Assembly (NCBI RefSeq): GCF_022539315.1
Contig: NC_066315.1
Coordinates: 90,746,990 to 90,810,989, forward strand
DNA length: 64,000 nt
Direction: 5' to 3'
Source of the DNA: Serinus canaria
Lineage: Eukaryota > Chordata > Aves > Passeriformes > Fringillidae
The notes beneath the pieces are model-generated. The model was given only the letters and a program-made list of their open reading frames with translations, was not told where the DNA came from and made no database searches. This document shows, piece after piece, positions 47,293 through 59,709 of this stretch (the stretch's first letter is position 1; each line of letters begins with the position of its first letter). The position numbers and the translations under genes were made by a program.

Positions 47293-49649
47293 GATTTGTT
47301 AGGTTTCAATGCCATGCTGGCCTTCTTCATCAAAGCTGAGGGTTACTTATATGTTTACTTTGTATTTAGCTAGGCCCTTAAGAACTCAAAATTCTTTAGC
47401 TAGGCATACTTGAGAGGTTAAATACTAAAAAACTAGGAAAAAACAAAGTTCAGCTTTAAGATGCTTTCTTAGCAAACTTGCCATGGCAGGGGCTTCACCA
47501 GCCACTCCTGAATTGTGCAGTTGTTCTGTTATGGTGTTATACCTCCAAGTTTTGTCTGTTAAGTTTTTCCTTAAGCAGTGGATCTAAATACCCTGCACCT
47601 ACAACTGCAAAGGTCTCCAGGATTTTCCCTTACCATTCAATCAATGCTTTCAGTCCCTCCTTTGCTACCACAAAACCTTAAGTCTTTCTCCTTTCAGGCT
47701 TCATGTCCTTGCAGACACAAACATTTCTCCAAAACATTTCCAGTTTCAGCACACCATCTAATCTGACTCGTTTCCCTCCTCCTACACCCATTCATGACAC
47801 ACAACCCCTCTTCTCAGCCCCCTTGTCCCCTGACAACGTTCAGCTCCACAAGCAAATTACCTGAGCCATGACATGCTTGCTCAGAACAGATGTCAGCTTG
47901 GGGGGGGACAGGCAGAATGACTCAGAACACAGCCAGCCTTGCAGAAGAGCACTTATTTCTTGGTTTCAGAACCCAGCTCTGTTCTCAAATTAGTAGAAAA
48001 TGCCTGAATGTTTCTGTGGTAGTGGAGGGACCACGTATGGGTGAGAAGGTGGGAGAGGCATAATATGAGCATGGTGTTATACTTCTTGTACAAATCAAAG
48101 ACAACTTCCAAATCAAACACTTACATGACAGATTTACCAACTTTTTTTCTTGGAAGAGAAGGAAAAAATATTGTTCTGTTTGAAAGGTCTAAGTCTGTTT
48201 CCAGTGTATTGAATGGTGGATAACATTTCAGGAGATTATGTCCAATGAGCAATTATGGCAAACACACCAGGACCAGTGTTAGCACCCTCTGCAGGTGGTG
48301 CAGGACTGATGAAAGGGAAGGGGAATGCTCAGCTTCCACAGATTTGTTTTCTGATTCTGGCCTGTGCATGCCTTAGTGGTTTGCCAGTAGATGAGGCAAG
48401 CAGAGTGCATGTCCTATGTATTAATCGATAGACAGCCCCTATGACTGCATGCCTCTTTCCTCAAGAAATCATGTTTAAAATAATTGACTGCTTGGTAAAA
48501 TATTTTACTGTGAAATAATCTCCTGTCCTCATTCTAAACCCTTCCTTACCTCCCATGAGTGGTGCTGGTGGGTACAAGCTCTTCCTAGCAAAATGCTTAA
48601 GAAGAGCTTTAACAAAAAGCTTGAAAGCAGCAGCATCAATGGCTCAACTCCCTTCTCTCTCCCCAAAGACTGGACTGCCCAGTCCTGCTATTTCCACTCC
48701 CATCTGCTTTATAGACAAGGCAAAAGCTCTCACCCAATTTAGGACTTTGTTCTGTGCTGCTGAAATCAGTTGGTGCTTGGTCTTTTGGTTTTAGTGAACT
48801 TGTAAAGGAGCTGGTAGCTATCTGCTTTGACTCTGTTTCCCACTTGGTACTAAATTTTCTGGTTCCTGCCTTAGGAAGGATGAGCTCCTCTCTGCCCCAC
48901 AGATATCTAGCGATAAGAAGAAATGAGTTAGGAGCAGGAGAGAGAGAAATAAAGCAGATGAAAAAGCTCACCTACTGAGCCTAAATCACTGAATTTTCAT
49001 TCTGAAACCTTCCTAACATGCTAGACGGGCTCACTAATACTTTCCACTACAGTAACATCCAGAAATCTTGAGAGGAGATAGAAACTCACATTAATGTTTT
49101 GCCTTGCTACATTTGATTCTGCAAGATGTGTTCAGACACCAAGGAAAAGAAGAAAATCAAAGATTTGGCAAAGTTCATGCTGAGAGTCTGCAGGAGAATG
49201 AAAATGTTTCTCAGGATCTGCATGCAGCTCTGGTTTCTGTGTCTCATCCACAAGATCTTCATCCCACATGTTCTTGTTCATACCTTTTGATTCTAACGTG
49301 AGTAGGAAAGATAAAGTGCTCTGTTCTGTAGCTAACAGACTAAAAGTAAACACAATAAGAATCTAGCAATTGAAAAAGGTACAGACAAATTCTTCTTCCA
49401 AAGGAAGACAAATATTGCAGAGAAAATAGTGTCTCTGCCTTCCCTCTTTTTAAAAAGTAATCTTCATATGAAAGGCATATTCTGTTCCCCATATTGTATT
49501 CATCTCTGTATGTACTGAAATTTCAGAATATTCATTCTGGAAATAGTTTTTTTACCATTTCAACTGAAAGAGTGGGGTATAATTTAAAAACATTTTAAGG
49601 AATTACTATCCAGCTGTGTTTTTAGTTAATTTTCAGGAAAAAAGAGATT

Positions 49650-49820
49650 ATGTTTATGTGTAGAAGTCTTTATGTAATTAATGTTAATTTGCACATTAAT
49701 GAAGATTATTAGCAAAGCATTGTAGTTTTGTTCCTGCTGATTTTGACAGATGAGTTGAACAACATTCTGCTGTAATCAATGTAACATAATTTGTCCCTAT
49801 TTTTTCTAAGCATTCACAAC
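49650..49820. promoter_or_regulatory. Candidate conserved noncoding element in CAVIN4 intron
   Basis: Contains clustered homeodomain-like words (TAATTAATGTTAATTTGCACATTAATG from about 49676), TGACAGATGAG and TGTAATCAATG. The texture resembles vertebrate conserved noncoding elements. No functional evidence is available from the sequence alone. Confidence 0.25.
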
Positions 49821-51117
49821 TATTTTAGTAGAGGGTTTTTATTGAAGCCAAGGCATGATGAGAGGCTCTTAAGTGGGCTTTATCTGTCAAATATCTCAAT
49901 GTATGATCTTTTATGTAAAATAACATGACTCACTACTAATGAGTCTCTGTGAAAAATGACAGACATCTTTTTGGCCGGAAAGAAGTTCACAGCAAAATAT
50001 TCAGTTAGCCTTACTTGCTATTCATGGGTTCACAGCTTCAATATCTCTCCTATTGTCTACTTTATGATGATCATACTAAGGGTAGAGTCCTGACACTGCC
50101 ATGCCCCAGAAATCAGCTGAAGGGGTTAGTACTGATGAGAAACAGCTTAGACAAGTGTCATACAGCTGTTGTACATACAGCTGTTTGCACCCCAAAGGAC
50201 TGCTCCTCCTGGGAGAAGAGTGCAGGCACGTACATGTAAAAAGCTGATAGGGAAGAAGGGGGTGGCATTGTCTATCTCAAACCCCTCCTACAAGTTACAG
50301 TTTTTCTGCTCTGCATGCACTGCACTTCCACATAGAAGTAACTCACTGACACTGAGCCACAAATTTGTACTGTCCATGCAGATCAGGGAAACAGGTTTCT
50401 TAGGAGATTCTCCCTGTTCATATAAATCCTTCCTTGCAATAAACTTTTTTCCCTTTTTTTTTTCCCTCTCGGATGTCCTTAACCACTAGCTCATTCTTGG
50501 TAAATTTTTTGTTTCCTGTGGACAGTTTTTGGAAGTCTTCCATGTTTTTGAACTTTGAGCCTCAAGCAATTTTTCTTTGGAGAGGCTGCATGAATTCCTA
50601 GGGCTAAGATATCTAGGATAGTCACCATTTCCAAGATACTGCTGATACACATTAGATGTGTCATATAAATATATAATTCTGCATGCTCAAACAGGTCACC
50701 AAATTTGCCACAGGAGACAGAGGTGCTTGCTCAGGAATATAATGCTTTTCCAGATGGAACAAATGTTCACCTCAGCAATGGTGCAGGTGCTGAATGAATT
50801 GTGTGTTACTGGGTTTACCAAATAAAATCTCCCTGCTTTACTGGTTTGTCCCCTTGTGCAGCCAGCACATGTAGGTAAATATGTTGGGGTTCATTCCCTT
50901 CTGGGCAGCAACAGCAGTGTTTGCGAAGTTCCAAACAGTCAAAAAATGCCCAATTGTCTTGGTAATAGTAGCAGACCAAAGCTACTCATATCATTGAGGC
51001 ATTTGCTTGGACAGTGTACCGCTGACAAAATTCCAAGAGCCTTTTTTGTCTACAGTGTCTGCTTTTATTGGTGAGGAATAATGGATCTAGGTCTGAACCA
51101 GAGCAGTAGATAAGCTC

Positions 51118-51141
51118 AAAAAAAAAAAAAAAAAAAAAAAA
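51118..51141. repeat. A24 homopolymer
   Basis: Twenty-four consecutive A residues about 320 bp before CAVIN4 exon 2. It is probably length-variable and error-prone in assemblies. Confidence 0.95.
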
Positions 51142-51464
51142 TACCTAGACAAGGCTAGTCTGAAAACCATTAGAGGCCAGGACCCATAGGACCATTGCAT
51201 TAATTAATTTCAGGTAGAACCCCAGTGAAAAGAAATCTTTAATCAGAGATATAATATCTTTAGAGAACTTGGCACAGATTTCTTTTGCCATTTGTGTTCT
51301 GCATAGATTAGGTAGATGGTACAAGCCTACCTTACTTTGTTAAAGTATTACATTTCAGTTAGTACTAATTAACTGCAAGCCCATAAAAAACCAAAAAAAA
51401 CAGTTGAACCACCATCTTTTTGAAACACACTTGCTGGAACATGACTCTCTGCTTTTATTCACAG

Positions 51465-52130
51465 GAGGAAACCGAGTGTCCTTCATCTCTCTCTGTTATC
51501 AAAGAGATGACAGCAGGTGAAACTATAGAGGATGATTTCTTCCCACCTGATGATCTGTCTTCTGATGAAGAATATTATATTGAAGAAAGCAAAGCAACCA
51601 AGTTCAAGAAATCAGGGATGAGGCGCATTGATGACATCAAAAAGGCATTTTCAAGGGAAAATATCCAAAAGACAAGACAAAATTTTGGCAAGAAGGTAAA
51701 CAGGCTTCAAACTAGGATAGTAACTCCTGAGAGGAGAGAGAGGATCAGGCAGTCAGGAGAGAGACTGAGACAATCTGGGATAAGGATCAAGAAAACCATT
51801 TCACAGGCTGCTCCAACAAAGGAGACATTCAAGATCCATAAAAAAAGTAAAGAACGAACAGGAGCTGAAGGCCAGGAGGGGATCCAGGAAGCCAACGTAC
51901 ACATTGCCTCTGAGCTCCCAGCAGCAGAGCCCTTCACTGAAGAAATCTCTTACACAGAAGTGATCACCAAGGTAAAGAAAGACAAGAATAGTGCAACAAA
52001 AGGTGCTTCCCAGTCAACTGAAATAGGGGTGACTATCCCAGAAGTTGTCCTTAAGCAGGAAAGAAAAGAAGGAGGAGGAGGAGGAGGTGATGATGACGTC
52101 CCTTTGCTAGACTTAAAGCAATCAGTATAA
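51465..52130 (+). CDS. CAVIN4: CAVIN4 (MURC) coding exon 2: basic HR2 region and disordered acidic C-terminus
   Basis: Encodes residues 138-358 and the stop TAA (52128-52130), entering in phase 0 after TTCACAG. Features in order: [10 protein letters not shown]; acidic [15 protein letters not shown] (about 165-178); a basic HR2-type stretch with [17 protein letters not shown] and [20 protein letters not shown] (about 187-247), the type of region that binds phosphoinositides or phosphatidylserine in cavins; a Lys/Glu-rich disordered part; and the conserved end LLDLK. The RQSGER motif occurs as two units here, against three in the human protein as I remember it. A run of six Gly and three Asp (52071-52097) comes from an in-frame GGA repeat. 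The start codon upstream at 51420 lies in the intron and is not used. Confidence 0.96.
   Translation, partial: EETECPSSLSVIKEMTAGETIEDDFFPPDDLSSDEEYYIEESKATKFKKSGMRRIDDIKKAFSRENIQKTRQNFGKKVNRLQTRIVTPERRERIRQSGERLRQSGIRIKKTISQAAPTKETFKIHKKSKERTGAEGQEGIQEANVHIASELPAAEPFTEEISYTEVITKVKKDKNSATKGASQSTEIGVTIPEVVLKQERKEGGGGGGDDDVPLLDLKQSV
52071..52088 (+). repeat. CAVIN4: Coding GGA/GGT trinucleotide run (Gly6) in CAVIN4
   Basis: Five GGA codons and one GGT give six Gly at residues 340-345, followed by GAT GAT GAC (three Asp). It lies in the disordered tail just before the conserved LLDLK end, and is a likely length-variable coding microsatellite. Confidence 0.95.
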
Positions 52131-52835
52131 GGAGTCAATGAGCACACACCCCATACTGTCCTCACTGAGCAAAAGAGAACACAGTATGTACTCACTCAGC
52201 TTTAGAAAAATGTGTGAATTTGTGTTATATCCCAAACCGTGCTGGTGTTGTTCTGCCATCCACATAGATGTCTGTAGTGTTGTCTTCCTGACAAAAGTCA
52301 AGCCATGCAAACTGAATGAAGGGGCTCCCCCTCTGTCTCGGCGTGTGCCGATAGCCATCGTTAACCCCAATGGAACTCACAGTGTCAAAGGGAGATGGGA
52401 ATCTGCTGCATTTCCAAGATTGATTTAGCAGTCGCTTTACAGCCTACTCACTCTCATCGTTTTATGTACAACAGTATGAAATTTATTTCCATTATGTTAT
52501 ACCGACTCATCTAATGAGAAAACAATAACAAAGCTATTACTTCATATTAGCAAAAGGAAGAACTACGAAAAATGTCATTTAGCTGTACAAATATTATCAC
52601 TTAAGAACCCTCGCAGAAAAAGCAGGAAGAGCAAATTCCTGCTTTACCCACTGTATGAAAAAATGTGGCAGGAATTATAGGGTTTTGAGTAAATTCTGTT
52701 TTTTCTTAGTGGAAAAGAGAAACTCCTAAAATGACTACAGGTTATTTCTAGACTTCTGGAATAGGAAGGTTCATTGTAAGTAAGCAATGTGTTTTGTGCA
52801 TTTATGGAGTAAGAATAAAAAAGAAGACACATTAA
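52131..52835 (+). other. CAVIN4: CAVIN4 3'UTR (proximal form)
   Basis: No coding. An AATAAA at 52814-52819 offers a poly(A) site about 690 nt after the stop. A longer 3'UTR cannot be excluded because further AT-rich sequence follows. Confidence 0.55.
52814..52819 (+). terminator. CAVIN4: Poly(A) signal candidate, CAVIN4
   Basis: AATAAA within AAGAATAAAAAAG. It is the first clear hexamer downstream of the CAVIN4 stop codon. Confidence 0.5.
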
Positions 52836-55727
52836 ATATGGAATAGCAGGAGGAAAAGGGAAGGAAGTATCGTATTCATGTTTTGGAAAGAGGAGATTGT
52901 GAGGAAGGTAATTATATGAAGCAGTAAAAGTGGAATAAGATGAATGCGTAGGTTCTGGATAAATTGAGAGAAAAATTAGAATATTATAACTACAGCTTCC
53001 TTGAGATTTTTTAGAAAATTATTCTTTACAGAGGATCATAGGGTTTATGAGCATAACTGACCAGACAAGGGAATTGTTTTGTTTTCCATTCTTTGTGTTT
53101 TTTCTGAGCTTCACTGCAATTAAAATCTATTCTACAAAGTCACAGATGTACAGGGCCAATCCATAACCCAATTCTTTTTTTCCTATCATCCTCATTATTG
53201 ACCAGTCACAGCCTCAGGGATTATGAGACAGACACCCTTTGGACTATGGAATGCTGTTTATTTGCAACTCTCAGGAGCCAGTGCCCTGACATCAGATATG
53301 TTTGTAAACATGACTGCTACGCTGACATGTGTGCAGGACTGTATTGCTCTCTTCATTCTTAAATGGAGTTGCCTTCAAAGCACTTATCTAAAGCAATGTT
53401 AGTCATTACTATCTGTGTGAAACTTGTACAATATTGCCAAAAGCTGTATGATTGTATTTAATATCTCGGGTTCATTTTAACAGCAGAGCATAACTTGGTT
53501 ATCTATATACATTGTTTGAAGACTTCCAGCTAATTGTTAATCTATCATTCAAATATAATTAGTTTGATTTCAAGTATTCTGCCTGCCAGTTCTTTCATTT
53601 AGATTGGTGTACATCCTACTTGAAGTGAAACAGCTTTAGCAATAGTAACTAGGGAAGACTGGTTGGGGAAGGTCAATGTTTTACTGTATCAGGGACATTT
53701 CAAATCAAATTAATATTGTCAGATTGGGAGCAGCAACTGCACTGAGTGGAAGGGCAGGATAGAGCAAGAGAAGGAGATGGGGAAAGGAACACATTTCTGC
53801 CGGTAGGAAATTGTTCATCTCCACCCCACTAAAATCACATGCAAAAAGGAAAGAGCATTTGCTTGTAGGATATACTGAAGGTTTTGTTTGGTGTTCTTTA
53901 TTTTTTGGAGCAAAGTCAATTTATGTTCTTCAGTTCTGTATAAAACTCTTAGCTATCTTCAGTGAAATACTGCATGATTTTTCTGGTTCTTCAGTCATAT
54001 GGCCTGCATTCTGTTCTGCAAGATTTGACATTTTTCTAAACTGATAAACAGGGTTTAGTTATTGAAATTAAAATTTTGGTGTTCAAATAAGCTATTTCTT
54101 TGTATTTTTATACAGCAGAACACTAAGTGATAGAACATCGTTGCCTATAGATTTTCTTCATATAGCATTTAATTTTCTCATTTTGCTTGACAAAAAAGTG
54201 ATGCTGTTTCCATGGAGCATATCATGTTGCACCAGATATAACATCTATCAGATATCTATTTTTTAATGTTTACTTCTAGCTTCAATTGGTCAGAGCATGA
54301 TTTGTTTCATAGCAAGTAGTGAGTTCTTCAGGTGTGCAAAGTATTTCAATGTACATCTTTTATTTTAAATTACTGTCACTGTTACTGACCTGACTTTTAC
54401 ATGTACCAAGAGATCAAAGTTAAATTATTCCATATCCCCTCATAAAGGTAGGGGAGGAGGAAAGCATTATGGTTTGCAACCTCAGTTTCTGTGGAACAGC
54501 ACAGACCTTTGCTGCCTGAAGTCTCCCCATCTTTTTCATAATTTCCAAGATCAATGATCATGAAGTCAAATCCTTCAGCCTTCTCAGAAAAAAAATTCTT
54601 AATGAAATTGGTTGATGTACAGCTGCACTGCAGGGAGGTCTGGTGTATTTTTTTGGAACAGTTGGTTTCACTTGAAAAGATAATCTTGCCGGCGCTGTTG
54701 CTCCTAGCTAAATGGAAAACAGGGACCCTGTCCCTGTCTGCTCTGTTTTCCAAGAAGAAAGCTGGCACTCTCTACTTTGTTGTGGGTGTGAGTGTGAATA
54801 TCAAACTTCCTCATGGAATGAGCCTCACAGTTGCTAACTGCAGAGTAAAACTGGCTATGCAAAGGGATGAACTACTTACTTAGACACTTGCTATACAAAA
54901 ATTAAAAGTGTTTACAAGGAGAAAAAAAATATTAACAAAGTCCTGACTGTAAGTCCTTCTTTCATAACATCCAACAACAATTTCTTTTGCTTTGAATTTG
55001 TGCTAGTGAAAGAAGCCAAACACATTTTCTGACTCTATTAAAAGAATTATCAATCATCTTTCAATTGCAGGGTAGACAGCAGTCATGGTTAACAAAAAAG
55101 AACTTCAACCATTCCAGGTGAAGTATGGACTGCTTGTCACCTTCTTTTTTTAAACACAACTGATGCAAAATACAGAACAAAAAGCAGTTAAGAAGTTTGA
55201 GTTTGCAGGATTCAGGCACTAATGCAAACAGAATGAGTACTAATAGAGGAAAAAGGGTTTTCAGATGTGTTTACTCTGCAAAAACTTGAAAACCTTTCTT
55301 CCTGCTAATAATGAGGGGTGTACACACCTTCCTTACAAGTGGATATAGGTTTAGAAATGAGTTAATAGGTGCAAAAGGTACTTGTGCAAAGACAAACACT
55401 TCTGTTTCTATGATTGTTTTCATTAAAAAGTGACTGTTCAAGAAAATGGTTGCAGCCATTAGTAAGACCACCCAGCAAGTTTAGAAAGGCAAAATCAAAG
55501 GAACTGTATATTGAAATATATGCAGATAAACATAAAACTTTACCATGCATTTAATTATCTTGTCATTACAGCTTTAAAAACACTATAGATGATGAGATTT
55601 TGACTACAAAGTTGAATTTAAAATAATTGTATTATATTATGAAAAATTATTGTATTAAAAAGAAAAATAACATCTACAAAATAACCACCATAAGATGTCA
55701 GAGCAGTTGCCACTATCATAAGCACTT
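52836..55727. other. Intergenic region between convergent CAVIN4 and dynein genes
   Basis: AT-rich sequence without recognised transposons. ORFs of 109-123 codons overlap on opposite strands at 54397-54883. They have no start context, splice pattern or family motif that I can name, so I do not call a gene. Part of the region could be distal 3'UTR of either neighbour. Confidence 0.6.
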
Positions 55728-55733
55728 TTTAAT
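55728..55733 (-). terminator. Possible poly(A) signal (ATTAAA) of the dynein gene
   Basis: TTTAAT on the + strand reads ATTAAA on the minus strand, about 290 nt after the dynein stop codon. A canonical AATAAA is not seen this close. This is a weak candidate. Confidence 0.3.
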
Positions 55734-56020
55734 GTGGTGCTTCCATTGTGAGCAAGTTAGTTGATTATATTCTCTCTTGCTTTATAAGAGTTGCCAAATT
55801 TATACCTGCAGGTGTTTTCGCTCTGATATTCCCAGGGTAAATAAATGCAGTATTTTTGCTGTGAACAGAGTAATTTATGTGCAACTAACATAACCTCTAT
55901 GTATCACCTGACAATTCCCACCCCGCTGCGAGAAGGTAGCCGCCGCTTTGACAATAACAGTGCAATACTGGCTGCAGCTTAATCCTGCTTGATGGCTCTT
56001 TCTTCCATAGCTGCCCGCCC

Positions 56021-56239
56021 TTACTTCGAACTGCAGAGCAGTGCAACGCCCCTCAAAGTCCAGTGATCAGGATTCTGCACTGTTCTCAGATACAAGGAGA
56101 AGATGTAGGTCAGGTCTGTTCTCCGAGGCTTTCTGTAGACAGGGCAGCAGTACACATTTCCGTGCTGCTTCCTCGCGTCGCTCGGTGCTGTCGTGCTGAC
56201 CGCGTACACGTGGACCACGGGGAGGCTCGTGAACAGCAC
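56021..56239 (-). CDS. Axonemal dynein heavy chain, last coding exon (DNAH5/DNAH8-type)
   Basis: On the minus strand, acceptor CTTCTTAG then 72 codons and stop TAA (56023-56021). It begins VLFTSLPVVHVYAVSTTAP and continues to YCCPVYRKPRRTDLTYI, then LRTVQNPDHWTLRGVALLC and SSK. The CP-Y-KPRRTDL and PDHW-LRGVALLC motifs are the hallmark end of the dynein C-terminal domain, closest to DNAH5/DNAH8 outer-arm heavy chains as I remember them. DNAH1/3/7/12-type ends instead have longer Ser/Thr-Gly inserts. The exon follows the preceding one in phase 0 and is intact. It is strikingly CpG-rich compared with its surroundings. It lies tail-to-tail with CAVIN4. Paralogue assignment is not secure, so no symbol is given. 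Confidence 0.9.
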   Translation of the reverse strand: MLFTSLPVVHVYAVSTTAPSDARKQHGNVYCCPVYRKPRRTDLTYIFSLYLRTVQNPDHWTLRGVALLCSSK

Positions 56240-57573
56240 CTAAGAAGGTCAAAAGATACACAGGGCTCAGCATTACAGAAGCAGGACAGAGCATCTGAAT
56301 TCTGAACACCACAACTAGATTCAGTGATGGCCTTCAGCAAAAGCACCTCAGCAGAGTACACGTGAGATTACAAGTCCTACACTCACTACTATGTTGACAC
56401 TAACTTGAAGCCCATGGTAACTCAGGGACAACAGCCATTAGGAAGCCTGTTGGAAGGAAAGGAGAGCAGAAAAGTAGAAACATGGAACCCTGCATTCTGG
56501 GGAGGTAGAGGGAAAAATGTCAGGGTGGTTCTAGGAGGGACAGCTACCATTGCCTTTTTTCCTTTCCTTTGCCCCTTTCACTGGTGTTTCCCATTCTTTC
56601 TCCACCTCCTTTTTCCTGAATGTCAGGACTAGAGCTACAAAAACCAAGCTGCAACCCTCCTTGTTACCTCTGCACTGCTGACAGTGGAGCTTCTAACATC
56701 CAAGGTGCTTCTTGGGTGTTTACCCAGACTAGATCACCTCAGGTCTTTCACCAAGATAAAGTATTCATTGTCAGGGGATAAAACAGACCCCGATCCAAGA
56801 GCAGCATGGAGCCTGGCTGAACACTCCAGAGCACTTGAGTAAACTCCATGTTTGAAGGGGTCTTTTGACAAACCAGGCAACAGAAGTTACAGCTGGCAAG
56901 GTTTTGTTTGGAAAATTTTCTCTCTGTCAGACACAGAAGTGTTTTACCTATGGACAGGAATTACCTCAATTCCAGTTCCAGGACAGTTAGCACTGGCTTG
57001 GAAAAAGTACCAGTGCAAACAATGACAACTTTCCCTGGACCGTGACTACAGTATCTAATCATTACTCCATAGCCAGATTTTTAATCTGCTTAGTCACATC
57101 AGTAAAATGTAACTCAATGCATGGATAACTGAGCATAAACCCAGAACTAATACTCTGCCTCATATTAAAACACAAACACTGGGGATTTCTAGTCAACCAA
57201 ACAATGACCTCCATATCAAACCTAGCCCAGGGCTTTGGAAGCTTTGATAAAGTCCCCCTTGGTCAGTCAAAAGAAGACTGCCTATGGGGTGCACTATTTT
57301 ATTCAAACATAACTGTGCTGCTAGGGCCCCTGAAGCCAAGAAGCCCAGCATCTGGTCTGCTCTAGTGCTATGCATCCTAAATTCATTTTCTGACAAAAGT
57401 CTTTTTGTTCACTTCTGGCAGGTAAAGACTCTGTCCTCTTCCCAGCACCACTAGCGTTGGTTACCCTCTTAAAACCTGCTGTGAAACCACTGCTGCAGGC
57501 ACTCAGCATTCTTCCTGGTTTTCCCAGAGCACATGCAATATGCCCCAGCCTGCTACACTGACCCAATCCTTAC
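56240..57573 (-). other. Dynein heavy chain intron, 1.33 kb
   Basis: Minus-strand donor GTAAGG at 57573, acceptor CTTCTTAG at 56240. Nothing else recognised inside. Confidence 0.85.
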
Positions 57574-57795
57574 CTTGGGTGCTGACTCAATCAGCTTGCT
57601 GTTCCTGCGGTCCCAGCCGGCCCCTTCGAGGAACAGGCCGTGTATGTAAACCCCACCGAGGTCAGCAGGAGGAGGGCCAACAACATCTTCTTTCATCATC
57701 TTGGTCACTTCACTGTATAAAACAACACTGTCCAGCTCCCAGCCTTTGGCTAAATTCATGCGAGTTGTCTCTTGCCTCATGGCTGTTAGGAATCC
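57574..57795 (-). CDS. Axonemal dynein heavy chain, penultimate coding exon
   Basis: 222 bp, exactly 74 codons, from acceptor TCTCTTTAG to donor GTAAGGA, phase 0 at both ends. It reads [19 protein letters not shown], then [20 protein letters not shown], then a [19 protein letters not shown] segment and [41 protein letters not shown] and KL-ES-PK are conserved landmarks of the dynein heavy-chain C-terminal domain (Pfam Dynein_C). In outer-arm heavy chains this domain packs on the AAA ring and modulates motor output. The frame is open with no disruption. Confidence 0.93.
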
Positions 57796-59709
57796 CTAAA
57801 GAGACACGCAGGAATATGACACAGAGGATTTTTTTAAAAGCCTTGAATTTAAACCATTTACAACTTTTTGTTTTTCTTATGTAAGTGACACCAGCTATAT
57901 TAAATATCACAAAGAATTTCATGTGCATATAAAATAAATTCAGTAGTGCAAATCCAGTACCATGCATCCACGCATGATTGGTGTGCACATGTGGGTGCTA
58001 AGCATCCCCCAAGTTGGCTTAACATATCAGAAGTGTCTGTATAATTCACCTCTCATGCCTTTTTTTACAACCAGCCAGATGGAGAGAGGTATATAAGGCT
58101 GCCAGATTAATGTGTTTTGAGAGATTCCAAACACAGGTGATTTCTGATTTCTCTAACACTGGCTTTATTATTCATCTTTTCTTACACTAACATTGTAAGA
58201 AATGCTTTTCAGTCAACAAATAAGCATTTACAGAACACAAAGGAAGTACCAGCAGGAATCATACCATTAAATACTAAATGGATCTGACACTTTCCTCAGT
58301 GAAGTCTTTATATACTACAATAACACAGTGTTTTAGACAACAGCAAGATAAACCCAGAGCACTCCAGCAGCACAGAATAAAACTAACTCTCAGTTCTGGA
58401 GAGCTACAATCTCATGACATTGGTATAAGCTATCAAAAGACAAGCCAGGCTGAACATGCTGGTTAGCTTCCCCGATACAGCTGTCCATGGGAAAGCACAG
58501 TTAGAGATGGGAGGGCAGACTCCTTTGCTGTTCCAGTGGTCATGCTGTAGATGTACACATTATTTTACCTTGTGGAAACCTGTTTGTGTAGTGAGGAGGT
58601 GAACAAATAAAACACAAAATGGAATATGCAAGAGCAATGAAAAGGACACCTAGGAAAGAGTAAGTTTCTTGGCATATTTCAGAGCAGGGAACTAAAGCAT
58701 CTGGAGACAGAGATGGGGGGATAGAGAGCCACATGAGGAACACACAAAGGCGGGAATTGGTGAGCAAGGAAGAAATCAGAATGGGAAGGAGGGAATTAAG
58801 TTTTTTTCTTCAATATTCACAGAGCAGGATGCTCTGTTAAGCTACCATTAGGGCCAAATGAATGGAAAGAAGTCAGATGTGGGAAAATCAGCAAATTGTC
58901 TACTGAATGCAGGGGCCAGTCCGGCTGATAGGACTGGAGTGCTCCAAGCACTCGGTAGCCTTGGAATACCCTTCAAGTGATGTGAACATGAGATGACTTT
59001 CAGGAACCCAGATGTTTCTGTTACCTCACACTGGTTGCTCCTCATTAATATAATACCAGAGACCCCAGGACAAGCATTTTAAAGAGACTTTGTGATAGCA
59101 CAGATAGCGATAATTGCGTTTGAAGTAGTAGAGACCTCCAGTGTATAGCTGAGGGAGACAGGATTAAAGGCCAAGTTCTTCTATCAGAAATGCCATTAAA
59201 TGGAAGCAGAATTGTTGCAGTAATTTGTGGAATTTTAATCTGTAGAAACATGTTAGAACCAATAGTTTAAAATACATGAAGTGTTCACTGCCGTAAGGCC
59301 CCAGAGGGCTGCTGGATCCCAGAGAAACTGAAATATTAAAGAAAGAAGAGCCTGAAGAGGACAGAGCCATGACTGTATTAAGGGAATCAGTTCAAAGGCA
59401 CCATGGAAACACTGGAATAAAAGTAAGCTCCAAGCTGTGAGTTGTCTTCAGGGATAAGGTTTAGATAGCAGATTATTCCTAGAGATGGCAGGACCTATAC
59501 ACTTTCTGCAGTGGGACTTTTCATGCTTATCTGCTCATTTGAATGAATCCTAGACAGCATTTGAAGACTGTAGCTGTGAGCTGGAGGCCCAGCTGGGTGT
59601 TCCAGAGTGGGTGAGTGGCACAACAAAGAGCAAGATAGAATCAAGTGGCTTGAAGTGCCACTGTACAGATGAGGCTCTGGCTCATCCCAAAATCCTCCAT
59701 CAGGGACAT

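Larger units (their letters stand above)
39239..51464 (+). other. CAVIN4: CAVIN4 intron, 12.2 kb
   Basis: The single intron separating the two coding exons (cavin genes typically have two). It contains a T16 run (42202-42217), an ancient antisense CR1 3' end (44163-44235), a 14-bp tandem duplication (47265-47292), an A24 run (51118-51141) and two ATTA-rich stretches that may be regulatory (40630-40790, 49650-49820). ORFs such as 43567-44061 have no family signature and I consider them chance. Confidence 0.8.

Noticed and set aside
51420..51464. Upstream in-frame start for the second CAVIN4 exon
   Set aside because: These codons lie in the intron, immediately before the CAG acceptor at 51464. 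Homology begins exactly at the splice junction.
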